64,000 nucleotides of DNA from Clavelina lepadiformis (taxonomy: Eukaryota > Chordata > Ascidiacea > Aplousobranchia > Clavelinidae). The translations under genes were made by a program, and so were the position numbers. Position 1 is the stretch's first letter; each line of letters begins with the position of its first letter. The stretch spans positions 12,967,820 to 13,031,819 of the forward strand of contig NC_135248.1 of assembly GCF_947623445.1 (NCBI RefSeq), written 5' to 3'. Of this stretch, positions 58,948 to 64,000 are shown one piece after another. The notes below the pieces were generated by a model, which was not told where the DNA came from, did not search any database, and saw only the letters and a list, made by a program, of their open reading frames with translations.

Positions 58948-59094
58948 ATTACGCCAGCGAGTCAGGCAATACGGCTCCCCTAAAACCAGGCGCCTTAAGT
59001 TGATTAAGTGGCATAGACTAGAAAGGATGTCTTATTACTAGAATTCTACACATCTCGTTTTAGAATGAAATATCATACTGCACGAATTTAGAAC

Positions 59095-59235
59095 TGTTCA
59101 CCGGGTCCATTGAACATGAGCAAGCGTCCTTAATGACTTGGCCAAGGGCATTACAACGCTAATATTAAACACCGACCGCATTATTGCGAGACTGGAACCC
59201 AGCGCTTTATCTACTCGGTTACTGAGCCGAAATGT
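59095..59235 (-). mobile_element. SINE relic in duplication, right copy
   Basis: Same element as 41745-41880, with GTTGTAATGCCCTTGGCCAA in its tail on the reverse strand. Confidence 0.65.
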
Positions 59236-60171
59236 TGGAAATAAGAAACGACTGATGAAATAACTGAAAACATCACAAAATTGTAACGAAAAGTGACGTA
59301 AACAATTAAACTGGAATACCTACTGCAGTCTTTGATACCTTTGTCTTGTAACACCGGATTAAACAGAGAACTTTAGGCTTAAATTTTATATTTTTGTCTA
59401 TCTTTTCGTTGGTAATTAAGCGATTAAGCGTAATTTTCTATTGAATGGGTACTAAATGTTTTTGCGGAAACATATTTAATTAGTTGAGTTGTTATTGTGA
59501 TAGTCCATATTGAGAGCAATAAACTCTTAGTCTGGTTCATCTATAGTCGTCTCTGTTGATTAACATTGTTAGCCGACTTGGACGACGGCTCACAGAGCTT
59601 TCTCGGCCGCTGTCAGAACCAAGAGCTACTCAAGTCTGAGAGCACGAAAAACTCTTCTTGACTCATCATGAGGCCGCGTGTCTTTCTCGGCAGCACATTC
59701 GCAGACATCAATCGGCCAACGCGTGGGAATAGAATTGTATTTAATTGGTAACGAACTTAAACGACTGAATGGATTTACAGGTGAGCAGAATATAAAGCAA
59801 AGCAATCAACATTAATTAACTAAAGAATGTAAAAAATTTGGTAAAACAAAGAAATCAAAGGAAATAGTAACTAACATTTGGTGGTGGTGACATGGCGCCA
59901 ACCGCCACAGATCAAACTGATCGCCAGAGACAGAAAATCAACATTAATTATCGATAAAAATCATGGAAAAAGTTTCTATGATAATATAATTAATTGTTAA
60001 GAAATCTCGAAATTATCACTACAAAATAGCACAACCATATGCGGTGTTTACAAAATCAGTTAACTCGTATGTGACAAACAAATACAATTGTTACGTAACT
60101 ATGCAAGCTAATACAGATATAAATCACTTTTAAGCAACATTTCGACAGTTCTTCGCGTGGCCGCGTCAGGA

Positions 60172-60227
60172 TAAACGAGAACTGCATTGTCTAAAAATCC
60201 CGAGTTCGATTCCCGACCAGGTCGCGA
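60172..60227 (+). other. tRNA-like head, duplicate of 42815-42870
   Basis: Same CGAGTTCGATTCCCGACCAG B-box sequence as in the left duplication copy; probably a tRNA-derived SINE end. Confidence 0.4.
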
Positions 60228-60238
60228 TTGACAAAATA

Positions 60239-60313
60239 TATTATATTATATATATTATATATATACAAATATACAAAATATACAAAATATATTATATATA
60301 AATATTATAAATA
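60239..60313. repeat. AT-rich tandem insertion specific to the right copy
   Basis: About 75 bases of ATATT/TATAT/ACAAAATAT repeats lie between ACAAAATAT and CGCGTTCCGTCGC; the left copy has these two words almost adjacent at 42876-42890. Probable microsatellite expansion after duplication. Confidence 0.8.
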
Positions 60314-60480
60314 CGCGTTCCGTCGCTCTTACTTTTGTGTAAATGAATCGATTTTAAGAACCGTATTTACCGAAGAAAACGAATTTCTTGCTTGAAGATG
60401 ACTACGTCACACGGAGACGTCACTTTACTTTCGCGAGCGGAGTAGGACAAATTTACCATCGCACCGACCAAGATAAACCA

Positions 60481-63400
60481 TCAACTCCTATAAATTAAAA
60501 GTTTGAGATTAAATTCCTCTGCAATGTTCAACTTCACACAAACATAACAAGACATAAATAATACCGAGTCATCCAATTGGTCAAGGACTCGTTGAATTTC
60601 AGTGATTTCTGATTGGTTCGCATAGCGCTTCCCATTTGTTGCGTCATCATCAGGAAAGCAATTGAACATAAACAGCCTAACCTCGATTTTGTTGAAGAAG
60701 GATTTTGAAGGAATCTTCGGGATTATGTTGCCAGTGATACCAAGCACTCCGATCTAGAGTTGAAATGTTTGTAAAATTAAACTACAACGTGGTGTTATAA
60801 CAAAGTCTAATATCCTAATATTTAACTCATACAAGTTAACTGGTTAGTGTTAACTAATTAATAACTAACTAGCATGATGGGAGCTTAGGCCTACAGTAGC
60901 CTACTGGACCAACACAAATTCTTCGATTTTGAGAAAAATAGAAGGAATTTTATGCGACCAACTTAAACCACAATTGAGTATTCGTTGCAGAAATAAAACT
61001 TGATATTAAAGTCGCAAAAATATTTTTACTTTTGTAAAAATTTGAAATTTGCTTCAGGCCAAATCTTGGTCAGATGCCTAAACTGAACCGATCAAATTTT
61101 GACATTTTTCTGAATAAAACGAACGAATTTTAAGCGGCCAGGTTTACTGCGCATTCCAGATCTATCAGAGATTTAAAAAGTAAAACTTGCGCGGGGAAAT
61201 TACGCCCCCGTTGAAATAAATTAAAACAAAATATTCCGACCAACAACAACGCACAGAATCTCAACAAACCATGTTTGTTTAAAAGCGGGAAAACTATTAT
61301 GACGTCACAGGAAAAACAGAGGCGCATTGTTACGACACATCGAACTCGTAAACAAAGTTGAAGACGAACGAAAAAGTAGAAAGTAAAATAAATAAACAAA
61401 CCTTTCCTGGCATTGCTTGAATTGCCTCAAATAATCGGCCGACATCTTCTGGTTTAGAAAAGCATTCGTCCAGAAGAAGCCACTTGATGCGTTTCTCAAC
61501 TTTAGTGAGAATAAACAGGAGCGAGTCAATTTGTGATTCTGTCAACTTTTTATCGGATAAACGCAGGTCTTCTGGGAAGAGTTCCGCTGCATTCGTGGTG
61601 AGCTGCTCGTCATTGATATGACGAATTTGCTCATAAACACGCAGCAATTCCGGTGCCTCATATCCTAAACAAACATAACTTTCGTTTTCACTTGTTTTAC
61701 ATTTAAATAACTGTAGGCCTATCTGTGACTTGAACCTGGTGTAGGCTAGGCTACAAGTTGGTTACAAGCAAATGTCAAAAACACATTTTATACATTACTG
61801 TGGCGCCCAACACACAAAGTTAACCATAGATTGAAATTACCATCACAGGCCTATCTGTTGTTACAGCTGAACATCAACTTCATCGCAGACACGCTACAGT
61901 TCTAATAGCACAGAGCCTAGGCCTAGGGCAAAAAATTAAGGAGCTTGATAAAGTGCCCTGTTAATCATCGCTCGCAAAATCGTAAGAAAATCAAAATTTT
62001 TTAAAGAAAAAAGTTAAAAAATTAAAGAAGACCAAATTATGCGTGTTGTTGATTGGTTGAGGTGAACAGTTCGAAATTCGAGCAAGACCAGCAAATATAA
62101 AACATGGCTGTAACATGAAAATGCATAAATACAAGCTCAGCAACCGGAAAGCAAATATAAAATCATGACCATGTCTAAATCAGTAAAAAAATTCTTATAC
62201 CATATAGCAAAAGATTTAAGCTGCAAACTCATTACCAGCATATTTAAAATGACATTGCTCATTACATAACAGAGAAATTAAACCAAGTACTGTGTATAGT
62301 TTTATCAATTAAGTTTAAGTAACACAACTATAAAATGTTACACATTGGTTCATTCACACACACATAGAACAACAATTATCTCAGCTGTACTAAACACAAT
62401 CTATCACTTCGCAAATGATATGTCTGTTATGTAACTATGTATTGCAAAAACAATATCGAAACATTGAAATAAGCTACTACTAATAAGCCAAAAAATTCTC
62501 ATACAAATATTTAAAACATGCTAAAAAATATATTACCTCCATAATATTTGTACTGATACTTCTCCAATATGGCAACGATTTCTCTATGCTGGAAATCTTC
62601 TGAAAAACACAAAACAAACATATTTACACCAGAGCTATATGCACGTACTAATTTTGGTACTCAAGTACAAGTAGGCTACTTAGTTTAAATATATTTGAGT
62701 ACAAGTACCAGATCAAGTGGCATAGGCAACCGAGTACTTTATTGTAATAAAAAATGATTTTTAACGATCTGATGACGGAATTGATGATTTTTAATTCCTT
62801 CAATCTTAAACACAGTAGGTGAATGTAATGATCGAAAGGTAGCCACGAAAAAATGTTGCATAGATGACCGGTCATAACGGAGAGTAGCTTAAGCTTATAG
62901 ATTGACAAACTTATTTAAGAAAGATGTATGCAATGTATGATAATATGCAATAACAAATCAAATATAAAGATTGACAAACAAGTATCGAACCAGTTCAAGT
63001 ATTTTAAAAACAATCAAGTACACCTGAGTACTGGAAAATTAGTACCCGGGCACTTTCGAGTACCAGACAAATGGTATTTGAGTCAACTTTACTCAAGTAA
63101 AACTGCTCTAGTTTATACTAACATATACCTCAAGTGTTGCATATATCAACACAAACAAAAATTTCAATTTCCTTAAAATTTAGGCCAGAAACTAATAACT
63201 ATTAGATGCACAACAAAGGCTAGAAAAGACGGAATGTCACTGATCTTGCTATATATGCCATTTTGCCGTGACCTCACCATGAATCTGCACAAGGTTACTC
63301 TTTTCTGTTTCTTGCCTCTTTCTGTCTTTTCTGATTTCGCACAATAGATTTCGCACACTAGAGCAGTAAGCTTTGCCATGTCCTGTCATGTCCTAGGTTG

Positions 63401-63587
63401 ATGTATAGAAGCATGATCAAAACTGATAAAAAAATAGAATTACAAGAAATAGTGATCTGTTTTAGAGCAGAATGAAAAAAAACTGTATGACGACGTCAGC
63501 GTTGCAATAGCAAGCTGAGATCATTTTATGGTGAGACCTACCATGAGAGGTTGCCTGTCCCCATGCAACATGGAGGATTTCGTGCAT
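60481..63587 (-). CDS. Small leucine-rich-repeat protein, copy C
   Basis: Exons 63587-63542, 62599-62537, 61664-61402 and 60753-60481 have the same lengths and phases as copy B and give 214 residues, all open. The LRR units read LRLSDKKLTESQIDSLLFIL and LLLDECFSKPEDVGRLFEAI. Several residues differ from copy B at exposed repeat positions (QILQ/QIRH, DIK/DKK, KELLLME/KWLLLDE, FYK/FSK). In the last exon IKRLNISDN is replaced by IGVLGITGN, weakening that repeat. An AG just upstream of the first exon in copy B is TG here, which is harmless if this exon is the first, as modelled. Confidence 0.6.
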
Positions 63588-64000
63588 GTTTGCAAACAGC
63601 ATTTGGTGTCGTTGGTAACAGTAATTTACATGTCTAAAACATAGATGCCACATAAGTAAAATAAAATATGCTGCTCATACCACCAATGTCCTACATCATG
63701 CATTCTGCTGTACAATATGCATATTCCATACCAATATGCATACACCTAAGTTTTTAAAAAAGGATGTAATACCATTGATCTTGTTATATATGCTATTTTG
63801 CCTCGCCTCGTCATGAATATGCACACGATCACTCTTTTCTATTTCTGCTCTCTTTCAGTCTTTTTCTGAACCAAAAATAAAAGTAGAAACCAAACTGGAA
63901 GGTACGCTTGTAAAAACGAACGATGGCAAGGAGCCTAAATATGCCGACCTCACATAGGATACCCAGTGTCAGGTTTAGGGCCTAAAACTACCACAAACTA

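Larger units (their letters stand above)
58503..64000. repeat. Segmental duplication, right copy (matches 41190-46610)
   Basis: Direct copy continuing to the window edge. Differences from the left copy include an extra block of about 45 bases near 58748-58793 and an AT-rich insertion at 60239-60313. Confidence 0.92.

Overview
The window is metazoan nuclear DNA: AT-rich, with split genes, GT-AG introns, many DNA-transposon relics and tRNA-derived repeats, and no bacterial-style operons. Introns in the best-resolved gene (a polycystin-1-like gene) are only about 45-100 bases. The telomere-type repeat is TTAGGG, and the recognisable families are Mu-class GST, fibrinogen-domain (FReD) lectin, polycystin-1/PLAT and leucine-rich-repeat proteins. 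Together these suggest a compact invertebrate deuterostome genome. An ascidian-like tunicate is my best guess, but this is inference from style, not identification.

Layout. 1-2 kb: 5' part of a minus-strand gene of an unrecognised family (called MDQ here after its first residues), running off the left edge. 2-4 kb: hAT-like MITEs and an interstitial telomeric block. 6-8.5 kb: two intronless Mu-class GST genes in convergent orientation with a decayed GST between them. 10.5-19 kb: fragments of small genes broken up by transposons, including a composite-transposon-like structure that carries a small secreted-peptide gene and sits in the TATA box of a signal-peptide exon, plus a 1.25 kb foldback element. 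20.5-21.6 kb: a complete two-exon secreted fibrinogen-domain gene. 23.8-26.6 kb: a polycystin-1-like gene, 5' part lost in an assembly gap. 27-41 kb: gene-poor, with a second foldback element, a tRNA-Trp-like sequence, SINE-like repeats and a decayed LINE. 41-64 kb: two direct copies of a block at least 5.4 kb long, each with a small LRR gene; the left copy is followed by a full MDQ gene and a damaged GST.

The most informative pattern is the repeated gene order LRR - MDQ - GST. The 1-4.4 kb sequence matches 50.0-53.4 kb, and 41.2-46.6 kb matches 58.5-64 kb, so the window appears to sample three units of a segmental array: the right part of unit 1, all of unit 2 and the left part of unit 3. 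By splice-phase bookkeeping the MDQ gene assembles to about 210 residues ending in a glycine/alanine-rich hydrophobic tail with a faint resemblance to ISG12/IFI6 proteins. The LRR gene assembles to about 214 residues. Roles in defence are inferred only from the company these genes keep (LRR, FReD, GST).

All exon structures are read by eye from splice sites and reading-frame phase; none is backed by transcripts.
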